Below the pieces are notes generated by a model. The model saw nothing but the letters and a program-made list of their open reading frames with translations, had not been told where the DNA came from and made no database searches. The translations under genes were made by a program, and so were the position numbers. Shown one piece after another: positions 51,468 through 59,516 of a stretch of 64,000 bases of DNA. The stretch comes from Hyphomicrobium sp. CS1BSMeth3 (GTDB lineage: Bacteria > Pseudomonadota > Alphaproteobacteria > Rhizobiales > Hyphomicrobiaceae). The stretch lies in assembly GCF_900117415.1 (NCBI RefSeq), contig NZ_FPEI01000004.1:248001-312000 (forward strand). The letters are read 5' to 3'. Within the stretch, counting starts at the first letter, position 1, and each line of letters opens with the position of its first letter.

Positions 51468-52463
51468 ATGCAGAATCCAGCCATCGAGAGCTCCGACGTC
51501 GGCGATCTGCTTTCGGAGGCGCTGCGCAGGATCCGCATTACCGGTTCTCTCCAGTACTGCTACATGCCGAGCGGCAACTGGATTACGGACGCGACGCCCT
51601 CCTCCTACAAGCCAGCCGATGCCATCGGCTTTCACATCGTGGCAGGCGGCACCTGCTGGCTGGAGATCGAAGGCCGAAGGACCACCCTCGAGAAAGGCGA
51701 CATCGCGGCCTTCCCGTTCGGCACGCCGCATTGGATCGGTGTCGGCGTCGACGGCCGTCTCATCGATCCCGGTGTTGATCTGCCGCCCGCGCCGTGGCGT
51801 GAGATCCCCACTCTTCGCTATGGCGACTTCGAGAGCCGGATGCGCATCCTCTGCGGCTACATCCAGTGCGAAGCCATGAACTTCGCGCCTTTCCGGGATC
51901 TGCTGCCGAAGTTCATCCACGTGCGGACACTGAACGGCGAGCGGTCGGACTGGCTCGCCTCGACCATCGAGCAGATCGTCGTCGAGGTCGACAAGCCACA
52001 GCGTGGCGGATCATCGGTGCTCGAACGCCTGACCGAAGTGACTTTCATCGAGGTTCTGCGCCGCGAGTTCCTGCTCAACGAGCCGACCTCGACAGGTTGG
52101 CTCGCCGCAATCCGCGATCCGGCGCTCGGGCGATGCCTCGCGTGCCTCCACGCCGATCCGAAGCGCGAATGGACGATCGAGGCTCTCGCGAAGGCGTCGG
52201 GGCTTTCGCGAAGCGCCCTAGCCGGGCGCTTCACCGCGACCCTGCAGATCTCTCCCATCCGCTATCTACGCGACTGGCGCCTCTATCTCGCCAGCGTCGA
52301 ATTGAAGACGAGAGACAAAGCCATCAGCACCATTGCTCTGGATGCGGGCTACAGTACAGAATCCGCCTTCAACCGCGCCTTTGCGCGCTACTTCGGAACA
52401 CCGCCCGCCGAATGGCGCCGCACGGCGACGAAATCGACGCGGGGAGATTCCCCGCAGGAATAG
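51468..52463 (+). CDS. AraC family transcriptional regulator (cupin_6-type sensor)
   Basis: A 331-residue AraC/XylS-type regulator. The N-terminal half is a cupin-like AraC ligand domain, with GFHIVAGGTCWLEIEGRRTTLEKGDIAAFPFGTPHW. The C-terminal 100 residues contain the double helix-turn-helix: WTIEALAKASGLSRSALAGRFTATLQISPIRYLRDWRLYLA and AISTIALDAGYSTESAFNRAFARYFGTPPAEWRR. The start is the ATG of MQNPAIESSD. It is divergent from dsrE and precedes the convergent TonB receptor gene. The target is unknown. Confidence 0.92.
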   Translation: MQNPAIESSDVGDLLSEALRRIRITGSLQYCYMPSGNWITDATPSSYKPADAIGFHIVAGGTCWLEIEGRRTTLEKGDIAAFPFGTPHWIGVGVDGRLIDPGVDLPPAPWREIPTLRYGDFESRMRILCGYIQCEAMNFAPFRDLLPKFIHVRTLNGERSDWLASTIEQIVVEVDKPQRGGSSVLERLTEVTFIEVLRREFLLNEPTSTGWLAAIRDPALGRCLACLHADPKREWTIEALAKASGLSRSALAGRFTATLQISPIRYLRDWRLYLASVELKTRDKAISTIALDAGYSTESAFNRAFARYFGTPPAEWRRTATKSTRGDSPQE

Positions 52464-52471
52464 CGCGTCGG

Positions 52472-54646
52472 CTACCACTGCATGGTCGCCGAGAGCCGGA
52501 ACGAGCGCGGCTCCACGGGATGGAAATGCTTGTCCTCGACGCCGCCCGCCGGCTCGCCCGGCAATCGCGAGGCGTAGAAATAATCGATCTGGCTCGCTTT
52601 GGCGTCGAGCAGGTTGAAGCCGTCGAGGCGCACGATCAGGCCGCTCGCGAACTTGTAGCCGAGGCGTGCCGACACGGTCGTCGTGGCCTCCGAGCGCTCG
52701 CTGTTGTCCTCGATGAGCGGCCGCGGTCCGAAGTAGCGCACCTTCACGCCACCAAACCAGCCGCCGAGCACGTCGTTGAACGAGAGCCCCGCAGCCACGA
52801 CGCCTTCGACGGCGCCCGGAATGTGCCGGCCCGGCGCATCGGGATCATCCTCGCGGAAACGCGCCTGCGTGTAGGCGGCGCTGAAGTCCGCCGTCAGCCA
52901 GGGCGCGAGCTTCGCGTTGAAGGTCAGCTCGCTGCCGAGACGGCGGCTCGGCCGGCTCGCCTCGGTATTTCCGGCATCGCCGACGAACACGATCTCGGAA
53001 TCGAAATCGAGCACGAAGAATGAGAGCGTGCTGAGAAAGCCCTTCCAGGGTTGCGTGCGCAGGCCGACCTCAGCTCCCTTCGAGCGCACGAGGAACGGTG
53101 TGCGCGCGGCCGGGTCGCCGCTGACCGGATCGATGGTCGTCACGGTGCCGCGCGCGTCATTGCTGTGAAAGCCCGTGCCCGCATTCAGATAGAGCTCGGT
53201 CTTTGCCCAGGACCCGAGCACGAGACCCGCCTTCGGGCTCAGGATCGCATCGCTGTCGCGACCCGAGTTCGCCGCGATATTGCTCGCGACATCCGTCCAG
53301 TACACATCGCCGCGCAGCCCGACGGTCGTGCGCAGCCAGTCCGTCCAACGCAGCGTGTTCTCGCCGAAGACGCCCGCACTCGCCTCGCGCACGCGATCAT
53401 CGCGCACCGTCGAGAGCATCACACGCTCGCGCGTATTGAAGAGGCCGACCGCGATGTCGTCGTAGCGCGTCTGGATGCCGACCGTCGTCTCGCTCCTGAC
53501 GCCGAAGGCCGTACCAAAATATGTGCGGCTCGCGTTCGCACCGACAATCACGCGATCATCAGACTGCTTGAACTGGTCGCCGTTGACGGGATCATTCAGG
53601 AAGTACGTGAAATTATGAAAGAGCTTGAGATCGCTCTTGATGGCATAGGCATTGATCCGCGTCGCCGTCGTCGCCGTCGTCTCATGCCAGCGGCCCGAGA
53701 GACTGAAGCGCTGCGCCTCGCCATAGTCGGTCGGATCGAGATTGCCGAACCGTCCGATCAGCCCACCATCGACGGCGCGCAGCGGAATCTGGCTCGTCGC
53801 ATTCCACTTGCCCGAGTACGCCATTGCCGTCAGCGCAAAGCCATTGTCGTATGTGCCGCGCGCAAAGCGCATCACGCCATTGAGCTTGCGCAGCTCGTCG
53901 GGGTGCTCCCACGGGCCATTGAAGTGCTGAAGCTCGCCCGCGACGAGCACTATGCCATCGACACCGACCGGCGCCGACATGCCCGTCACCGCGCGGCGAT
54001 GGCCGAAGCTTCCGACCTCGACCTGCGCAAAATTCCGCTCCAGCTTGTCGACGATATCGAGGTGGACCGCGCCCGCCGAGGCGAAGTCACCTTCGGCCGC
54101 GAAGTACGGCCCCTTTCTGAAAGCAAGCCCGCGCATGATCTCCGGGATCATGAAGGCCGTATCTGCGTAGCCCTGCCCGTGGCCGTGCGTGCGCATGTTC
54201 ACCGGCATCCCGTCGATCGTGATCGCGATATCCGTGCCATGGTCGAGATTGAAGCCGCGCAGGAAGTACTGGTTGGCTTTGCCTTCGCCACTGTGCTGCG
54301 TGACGATGAGACCGGGCACCGCCTCGAGCACTTCGCCCGTGCGGTAGGCCGGCGTCGCAAGCAGCACCTCGGCCGGCACAGTGCCCTGGCTCGCAGACTG
54401 CGCGATCCCGACGTCATTGGCGCGCGGATCGATCGCCAGCACGGCGCCGAACTCGGATGGGTCAGCAGGCGCGACCGCAGGTGCCGATGTCACCGGAGCA
54501 GCCTTGCTCGCCGCCGCTTTAGGCTTGGACTTTACCTTCGCCGCCGGGCTCGTGACGGTGATGCCCGGAAGCTGAACCTGCTGCGCGGCGAGCGGTCCCA
54601 CTGACGCAATGCTCAGGGCAAGCGCGACGCCTGCTCTCTTCCCCAT
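52472..54646 (-). CDS. TonB-dependent outer-membrane receptor
   Basis: A 724-residue outer-membrane protein. Signal peptide MGKRAGVALALSIASVGPLAAQQ, followed by an Ala/Lys/Pro-rich stretch to about residue 70. The plug domain has LIVTQHSGEGKANQYFLRGFNLDHGTDIAITIDGMPVNMRTHGHGQGY near 130-175. The beta-barrel fills the rest and ends with an aromatic RLSATMQW. This kind usually takes up siderophores, vitamin B12 or other metal complexes; the class II NrdJ makes B12 a natural candidate but no B12 motif was seen. It is convergent with the AraC gene, 8 bp apart. Confidence 0.93.
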   Translation of the reverse strand: MGKRAGVALALSIASVGPLAAQQVQLPGITVTSPAAKVKSKPKAAASKAAPVTSAPAVAPADPSEFGAVLAIDPRANDVGIAQSASQGTVPAEVLLATPAYRTGEVLEAVPGLIVTQHSGEGKANQYFLRGFNLDHGTDIAITIDGMPVNMRTHGHGQGYADTAFMIPEIMRGLAFRKGPYFAAEGDFASAGAVHLDIVDKLERNFAQVEVGSFGHRRAVTGMSAPVGVDGIVLVAGELQHFNGPWEHPDELRKLNGVMRFARGTYDNGFALTAMAYSGKWNATSQIPLRAVDGGLIGRFGNLDPTDYGEAQRFSLSGRWHETTATTATRINAYAIKSDLKLFHNFTYFLNDPVNGDQFKQSDDRVIVGANASRTYFGTAFGVRSETTVGIQTRYDDIAVGLFNTRERVMLSTVRDDRVREASAGVFGENTLRWTDWLRTTVGLRGDVYWTDVASNIAANSGRDSDAILSPKAGLVLGSWAKTELYLNAGTGFHSNDARGTVTTIDPVSGDPAARTPFLVRSKGAEVGLRTQPWKGFLSTLSFFVLDFDSEIVFVGDAGNTEASRPSRRLGSELTFNAKLAPWLTADFSAAYTQARFREDDPDAPGRHIPGAVEGVVAAGLSFNDVLGGWFGGVKVRYFGPRPLIEDNSERSEATTTVSARLGYKFASGLIVRLDGFNLLDAKASQIDYFYASRLPGEPAGGVEDKHFHPVEPRSFRLSATMQW

Positions 54647-54817
54647 TTCCCCGGCCCAACCCTGACATCACCACCCCGCAATCCGAGGCTATTGAGGGCA
54701 CAAGGGCAATGTCCAGCCTGATTGCTGACGATGGCGATCGAGTTTTCGCCTCATGAGGCCATCGCGCAACGCGGCGTGTTTTCGATAGCGGTCTCGCCGG
54801 AGGACTTTTCGGACTGA

Positions 54818-55417
54818 CTACTGCGGGCAAGCCTTGAATTCGGGCCGCGCTTCACATGCCCCGCTCAACCGATCAAGCCATGAGTAGCGCGCGCCTGAAA
54901 CGGCATCCGGCTCGACGCGCCTGATGTAGGCATACGCGCAAACGGCCGTGATCTCCGTCTGCATGAGGGGCTGCATATCCGCGAGTTCCAATCGGAAGGC
55001 CTCGAGCTCCTGAAGGGCAGCATCCAATTGCATCCGACACCGGTCAATCCAATCGGCATGGATCAAATGAGCCGGCCGACGCCGCTCGTAGTTGATGGCT
55101 ATGGCCTTGTCGCAGGCGGCCGTCGCAGATCCCAATATCCTCAGGGCTCGCCTGCGCGGCGCGCCCATCGACGGGATAAGCGCCCGCGTATGTCCTGCGA
55201 TTTCATCCAAATGATCTAGGATCGCGGCACTCTCGATGAGCGTCTCGCCGTCATCGAGTACAAGCGCCGGCATCCTGCCGACAGGGGCAAATCGCCGGAA
55301 CTCAGCCGCCTGCGAGAATGGCGAAAGCGGCACATGCTCGAACGGCAGCGCCAGCACATGAAGCGCCACACCGACGCGGCGGACATACGGCGAGTCGTAG
55401 CGTCCAATCAGCTTCAT
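54818..55417 (-). CDS. Glutathione S-transferase-like protein
   Basis: A 199-residue protein with a GST N-terminal thioredoxin fold: MKLIGRYDSPYVRRVGVALHVLALPFEHVPL, where SPYVRRV holds the usual Ser. FRRFAPVGRMPALVLDDGETLIESAAILDHLDE contains the cis-Pro and glutathione gamma-Glu ES pair. The C-terminal helical domain follows. The ATG of MKLIGRYDS was chosen. It is read in the same direction as the TetR gene next to it, 36 bp away, and may be co-transcribed. Confidence 0.9.
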   Translation of the reverse strand: MKLIGRYDSPYVRRVGVALHVLALPFEHVPLSPFSQAAEFRRFAPVGRMPALVLDDGETLIESAAILDHLDEIAGHTRALIPSMGAPRRRALRILGSATAACDKAIAINYERRRPAHLIHADWIDRCRMQLDAALQELEAFRLELADMQPLMQTEITAVCAYAYIRRVEPDAVSGARYSWLDRLSGACEARPEFKACPQ

Positions 55418-55453
55418 AGCTCTCATCGCGGACGGTCGCAAAACCAGCCGCCC

Positions 55454-56026
55454 TCACTTCACGCCGTTGATCGCAAGCACCATCGTCTCCACGGCCGCGC
55501 TCGTCTTGAGGCCGCTCGCGCGCACCAGCGACCGCCATGTGTAGAAATCGAACGCGAGGTGCAGCATGGCCTTCTGCCGTTTGCCGAACCCGGCTGCGAG
55601 CACGCCCTCGCACGCCGCGATGGGCGCTCCAATGCGGAGCCCCGCAACCTCGCGGACGATCTCATTGACCTCGATGTCGCGCAGCACGCACCCGGCAAGA
55701 GCCTCATTGCGCGCGTACCAGCCGTACAGCGCCCCGATCCCCATGCGCAGCCGCTCGTCGCGATCTCCGATCGCGCGCCACGGCTCGGGATCGGGCAGCG
55801 GTTGGCGCTCAAGATGCAGACTCGAGCAGGCCATGAGCAGACTTCGCTCGTCCGGGAAGTGCGCATAGAGCGTATGGCGCTGCACGCCCGCGCGCTCGGC
55901 AACCATGCTGAAGCTCGAACGCGCCGGGCCGACGGTACCGTGAAGATCGATCGCGGCCTCGACGATGCGCAGGCGCGTTTCCGCCTGCTGATCGGCGCGC
56001 TTCGTCATATTATATGCGCGCGTCAT
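55454..56026 (-). CDS. TetR family transcriptional regulator
   Basis: A 190-residue TetR-type repressor (ATG at 56026; ATG at 56008 is an alternative but has no ribosome-binding site). The HTH reads LRIVEAAIDLHGTVGPARSSFSMVAERAGVQRHTLYAHFPDERSLLMA at about 16-65. The C-terminal ligand domain has no recognised subfamily. It is divergent from the di-iron ODP gene. A perfect 18-bp palindrome and a degenerate copy lie between the two starts, so it probably represses both. Confidence 0.92.
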   Translation of the reverse strand: MTRAYNMTKRADQQAETRLRIVEAAIDLHGTVGPARSSFSMVAERAGVQRHTLYAHFPDERSLLMACSSLHLERQPLPDPEPWRAIGDRDERLRMGIGALYGWYARNEALAGCVLRDIEVNEIVREVAGLRIGAPIAACEGVLAAGFGKRQKAMLHLAFDFYTWRSLVRASGLKTSAAVETMVLAINGVK

Positions 56027-56036
56027 GAAAATTCCA

Positions 56037-56120
56037 CTGCACACATACGTGCAATCATATTGACAACAGCTCCCGGTTCCGCTACACGCCCCGCCTAATT
56101 TAGATACACATATGTGTATC
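56037..56120. promoter_or_regulatory. TetR operator palindromes between TetR and ODP genes
   Basis: Perfect 18-bp palindrome at 56103-56120 (half-site GATACACAT and its complement). A related imperfect copy begins about 56039 (TGCACACATACGTGCAA). The two sites flank the divergent promoters, as expected for autoregulated TetR pairs. Confidence 0.7.
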
Positions 56121-56200
56121 ACGAAATTGCCTGCACGTCCACCATCACGTCCGCGGCACACCGCTGCGGCGAACATCCCTACTTTGCCTGGAGAAAAGCG

Positions 56201-56989
56201 ATGACCACGACAGTCAGCGAGATCGCAGACGGCATATTCCGGCTTTCGACCTTCGTGCCCGAGATCGGGCCGCCCGCCGGCTTCACGTTCAATCAGTTCC
56301 TGGTGCTCGGAGAAGAACCCCTCATGTTCCACACCGGCCTGCGCAAGATGTTCGCGCTGAACCGCGAGGCGCTGAGCCGCATCATCCCACCGGAGCGCCT
56401 GAGGTGGATAACGTTCGGTCATTTCGAGGCCGACGAGTGCGGCGCCATGAACGAGTGGCTCGCCATTGCGCCCAACGCTACTGCAGCCCACGGCCAGACC
56501 GGCTGCATGGTCTCGCTCAACGACTTCGCCGACCGTCCCTCGCGCGCGTTGAGCAACGGCGAAGTCATTGATCTCGGCCGCGGCAAGCGCGTGCGCTTTA
56601 TCGATACACCGCACACGCCGCACGGCTGGGACGCCGGCGTTCTGTACGAGGAAGGTACGCGCACGCTCATGTGCGGCGACCTCTTCACGCAGCTCGGCAA
56701 TGGCCCCGCACTTACGGACGGCGACATCGTCGGCCCGGCCATCGCGGGCGAGGACCTCTTCCAATATTCCTCCCTCAATCCTTGCATGGGCAGGACGCTG
56801 CGCGAGCTCGCCGCGCTCGCACCGCGCACACTCGCGCTCATGCACGGCCCATCGTTCATGGGCGATGGTGGTGCGGCGTTGCGCACACTGGCGGACGACT
56901 ATGACCGGCGCGCTAGTGTGATGATCGAGAAATTCGCCACATCCCGGGGCCACGGCACCGAGCGAATTTCTCGATCTGAATCGCACTAG
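56201..56989 (+). CDS. Oxygen-binding di-iron (flavodiiron-like) MBL-fold protein
   Basis: A 262-residue metallo-beta-lactamase-fold protein. The start at 56201 follows GGAGAAAAGCG. The metal motif is FGHFEADECG, that is H-x-E-x-D instead of H-x-H-x-D, which marks flavodiiron oxygen-reducing domains (ODP). Further ligands are TPHTPHGWD, LMCGDLF and LMHGPSF. No flavodoxin domain follows, so electrons must come from a partner. The last 25 or so residues (after DDYDRR) come from hairpin element copy C, whose right arm also gives the TAG stop. The divergent TetR gene probably controls it. Confidence 0.85.
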   Translation: MTTTVSEIADGIFRLSTFVPEIGPPAGFTFNQFLVLGEEPLMFHTGLRKMFALNREALSRIIPPERLRWITFGHFEADECGAMNEWLAIAPNATAAHGQTGCMVSLNDFADRPSRALSNGEVIDLGRGKRVRFIDTPHTPHGWDAGVLYEEGTRTLMCGDLFTQLGNGPALTDGDIVGPAIAGEDLFQYSSLNPCMGRTLRELAALAPRTLALMHGPSFMGDGGAALRTLADDYDRRASVMIEKFATSRGHGTERISRSESH

Positions 56990-57080
56990 CAAGATTTCGA
57001 TTCTAGTGTCCCCTCTGATTCCGACGTTCGCTCGCGACACCAGCATCGAGGTGGGGCGAACTTCGGAATCGGGACACTAG
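56913..57080. repeat. Double-hairpin repeat element, copy C
   Basis: Hairpin 1 (56913-56989): outer CTAGTGTGAT/ATCGCACTAG, inner GATCGAGAAATTCGC/GCGAATTTCTCGATC (perfect 15 bp), unpaired TGA on the right, 24-nt loop. About 13-14 nt later, hairpin 2 (57003-57080): outer CTAGTGTCCC/GGGACACTAG, inner GATTCCGACGTTCGC/GCGAACTTCGGAATC (one mismatch), unpaired CTCT on the left, 24-nt loop. The first hairpin lies inside the ODP gene's end. Confidence 0.9.
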
Positions 57081-57147
57081 AGCGCGCGCCCCCAGCGCAA
57101 CGCTGGGACAGGCAGCATAAAAATGAAGAGCGAACGGGGAAGCTCCA

Positions 57148-57732
57148 ATGACACTCAAGGCAAGGTCTCACGCGACGAAAGGCGAGCCGCGTCCGTCGCG
57201 CGGCGCGCGCACCGCACTTCTGGCGGCGCTCGGAACCATGGCAGCCGTGCTGGCGATCGCACTGCCGCCGGGGCCCGTTGCGGCGCAAGATGCACAGATT
57301 GCCCGCGGCAAGTATCTTGCGGGTTTCTCGGGCTGCAATGACTGCCACACACCGGGCTACTTCTTCGGCAAGCCGGACATGCAGCGCTTTCTCTCGGGTT
57401 CCGAGGTCGGCTTCGAGATCCCGGGCCTTGGTGTGTTCCATGGTCCCAATCTCACGCCGGACAAAGAGACGGGCCTCGGCAAGTGGTCGGCGGAGCAGAT
57501 CCGCGTCGCCCTCACCGAGGGCAAGCGGCCCGACGGCCGCGTGCTTGCGCCCATCATGCCGTGGCACGCCTTTGCGAGCCTCACGCGCGAGGACGCCGAT
57601 GCGATCGTCGCCTACCTGCGGAGCCTGCCGGCGATCCAGAACAAGGTGCCGGGCCCCTTCGGCCCCAGCGAGGCGCCGACGTCCTTCGTGATGAAGGTCG
57701 TCCCGCCGGCTGCCGCGACGGCCAAAAAGTAA
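57148..57732 (+). CDS. Mono-haem cytochrome c family protein
   Basis: A 194-residue exported cytochrome. A long basic N-terminus precedes the signal peptide (hydrophobic LLAALGTMAAVLAIALPPG, cleavage near VAAQD). The haem site is CNDCH (Cys63-Cys66-His67), and GYLPIM-like region APIMPWHAFASL (about 136) offers a Met or His axial ligand. GLGVFHGPNLTPDKETGLGKWSAEQIRVALTEGKRPDGR is the usual cytochrome c family middle. The protein is periplasmic and could deliver electrons to an oxidase or an alcohol dehydrogenase. It starts 68 bp after repeat copy C; no partner enzyme is adjacent. Confidence 0.92.
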   Translation: MTLKARSHATKGEPRPSRGARTALLAALGTMAAVLAIALPPGPVAAQDAQIARGKYLAGFSGCNDCHTPGYFFGKPDMQRFLSGSEVGFEIPGLGVFHGPNLTPDKETGLGKWSAEQIRVALTEGKRPDGRVLAPIMPWHAFASLTREDADAIVAYLRSLPAIQNKVPGPFGPSEAPTSFVMKVVPPAAATAKK

Positions 57733-57971
57733 GGCCCGAGCCTCGATCATTGGCGGGCGTGGCTCCTTTTGGCGGCCACGCCCGATCCAATTGCCCGATC
57801 TAATTGAACACCTGCACACCACCCCGTTCGGTCGATTGTGTGGATCCCGTGCCTCTGGGCGACGCACGCAAACGCCGGCCCGGAGCGAGAGATCTTGACA
57901 GAAATCAAACGGCGCCCGAGAGACGAGCGGACCTGCCCGACCAGTCTCAAAGTTAACTCCCGGAGGAAACA

Positions 57972-58949
57972 ATGCTAGGGAAGCTCACCGGCGCAATGGC
58001 TGCCGCGTGTACAGTGCTGCTCATCGGCTCGCCGGTCGTTGCGAAGCCTGGCAAGACCGAGTGCATTGTCGGCGCCAAGCCGGGCGGCGGCTTCGATCTG
58101 ACCTGCCGGCTTCTCGGGGGCACGCTGCAGTCGGCGAACCTGGTCGAGACGCCGATGGCGTACACCTACATGGAAGGCGGCGTCGGCGCGACGGCATACA
58201 ATCACATCATCGGCACGCGTCCCGGCGAGGCCGGCACGGTCGTCGCCGCATCCACCGGCTCGGCCCTTCTGCTCGCGCAGAAGAAGTTCGGCGCCCATGA
58301 CGAGAACGCCGTCCGCTGGGTCGGGGCGCTCGGCGCCGAGTTCGGCTCGGTCATCGTGGCGCAGGACAGCCCGTACAAGTCGCTCAAGGACCTCATCGAA
58401 GGCATCAAAGCCAAGCCGCAGGACTTCTCGGTCGCAGGCGGCGGCGCCGTCGGCAGCCAGGACTGGATGAAGGCCGCGCTCATCTTCAAGGCGGCCGGCC
58501 AGGATCCGAAGAAGATGCGCTACATCGCGCTCGAGGGCGGCGGCCCCGTCGTCACGAACGTGCTCGGCGGGCACGTCAAGATCGGCTCGAGCGACGTCGC
58601 CGAGTTCATGCCGCACCACACGTCCGGCAAGGTTCGCATCCTCGCCGTCATGTCGCCGGAGCGCCTGACGGGCGATGCCAAGGACATCCCGACGGCGAAG
58701 GAGCAGGGCTACGACATCCTCTGGACCGTCTGGCGCGGTCTCTACGTCGGCCCCAAGGTGTCGGATGCGGACTACCAGTGGTGGGTCGAGACGCTCGAGA
58801 AGCTGAGCAAGACACCCGACTTCAAGAAGGAGCAGGAGGCGCGCGGCCTCTATCCCTTCCCGTCCTACGGCAAGGCCTTCGCGGATCACGTCAAAGCTGA
58901 CGTTGCCCGCTTCAAGATCCTCGCCCAGGAAGCCGGCCTCATAAAATAA
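57972..58949 (+). CDS. Tripartite tricarboxylate transporter substrate-binding protein (Bug/TctC), second set
   Basis: A 325-residue periplasmic protein with signal peptide MLGKLTGAMAAACTVLLIGSPVVA. The mature part begins KPGKTECIVGAKPGGGFDLTCRLLGG. The middle segment LEGGGPVVTNVLGGHVKIGSSDVAEF matches the Bug-family second lobe, although its N-terminal ligand segment departs from the common YPxKPI opening, so it belongs to a divergent subgroup. It heads a tctC-tctB-tctA series on the + strand, the reverse order from the other set. A stable hairpin follows it. Confidence 0.88.
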   Translation: MLGKLTGAMAAACTVLLIGSPVVAKPGKTECIVGAKPGGGFDLTCRLLGGTLQSANLVETPMAYTYMEGGVGATAYNHIIGTRPGEAGTVVAASTGSALLLAQKKFGAHDENAVRWVGALGAEFGSVIVAQDSPYKSLKDLIEGIKAKPQDFSVAGGGAVGSQDWMKAALIFKAAGQDPKKMRYIALEGGGPVVTNVLGGHVKIGSSDVAEFMPHHTSGKVRILAVMSPERLTGDAKDIPTAKEQGYDILWTVWRGLYVGPKVSDADYQWWVETLEKLSKTPDFKKEQEARGLYPFPSYGKAFADHVKADVARFKILAQEAGLIK

Positions 58950-58954
58950 GCTCT

Positions 58955-58988
58955 CGTGCGCCTCTCTCCGCCCGGAGGGAGGCGCACG
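58955..58988 (+). promoter_or_regulatory. Stable hairpin between tctC and tctB
   Basis: Two 16-nt arms (58955-58970 and 58973-58988) pair with one mismatch around a 2-nt loop and no T-run follows. It probably protects the tctC end of the message so that the binding protein is made in excess over the membrane subunits. A weak terminator is the alternative. Confidence 0.6.
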
Positions 58989-59026
58989 TTCCTCCATCGC
59001 GCTCACCCTCATTCCGGGAGGCAGCC

Positions 59027-59506
59027 TTGTCCGATTCTTCTCACGAGGATGGGCACCGGCAGGACGGACTCAGCGGCCGCGTGTCGGCTGCGGTCCTGCT
59101 GGTATTTGCCGCTGTCTTGGCCATTGCCACGGGCCAGATCGAGTACGCCTTCTCGTCCGATCCGCTCGGGCCCCAGGCCTTCCCCTACATTCTTTCGGCC
59201 TCGCTGGCGGTCTGCGGAACCTGGTACTTCCTCCGCCCCGGCAGTGCCGACCCGTGGCCGGGCTCCGAGCTGCTCCGGAGCGCGGTGGGCCTCATCGCGG
59301 TGACCGCGATCGCCATCGGGCTGATGGACTATATCGGCTTCCTTGCCACCGCCTTCATCGTCTGTGGTTGGGCCGCCTACCTCTTCGGCGCCTCCGCCAT
59401 GTCGGCGATCGCCATAGGTGCTGCACAATCCGCCTTCTGGTTCCTCCTCTTCAAGTATGGCCTCGGGACTTATCTTCCCGCTGGCTCACTTCTCTTTCCC
59501 GGCTGA
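59027..59506 (+). CDS. Tripartite tricarboxylate transporter small permease (TctB), second set
   Basis: A 159-residue membrane protein. The TTG start is supported by GGGAGGC about 6 bp upstream. Four hydrophobic segments occur at about 22-42, 50-70, 88-108 and 115-150. YAFSSDPLGPQAFPYILSASLAVCGTWYFLRPG is the conserved TctB opening. It pairs with the tctA that starts 10 bp after its stop. Confidence 0.9.
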   Translation: MSDSSHEDGHRQDGLSGRVSAAVLLVFAAVLAIATGQIEYAFSSDPLGPQAFPYILSASLAVCGTWYFLRPGSADPWPGSELLRSAVGLIAVTAIAIGLMDYIGFLATAFIVCGWAAYLFGASAMSAIAIGAAQSAFWFLLFKYGLGTYLPAGSLLFPG

Positions 59507-59516
59507 GGGGCTCTCC

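Noticed and set aside
57745-57780. Hairpin GGGCGTGGC/GCCACGCCC after the cytochrome gene as a terminator
   Set aside because: The stem is sound but no T-run follows, so it was not listed as a terminator; it might still protect the message.
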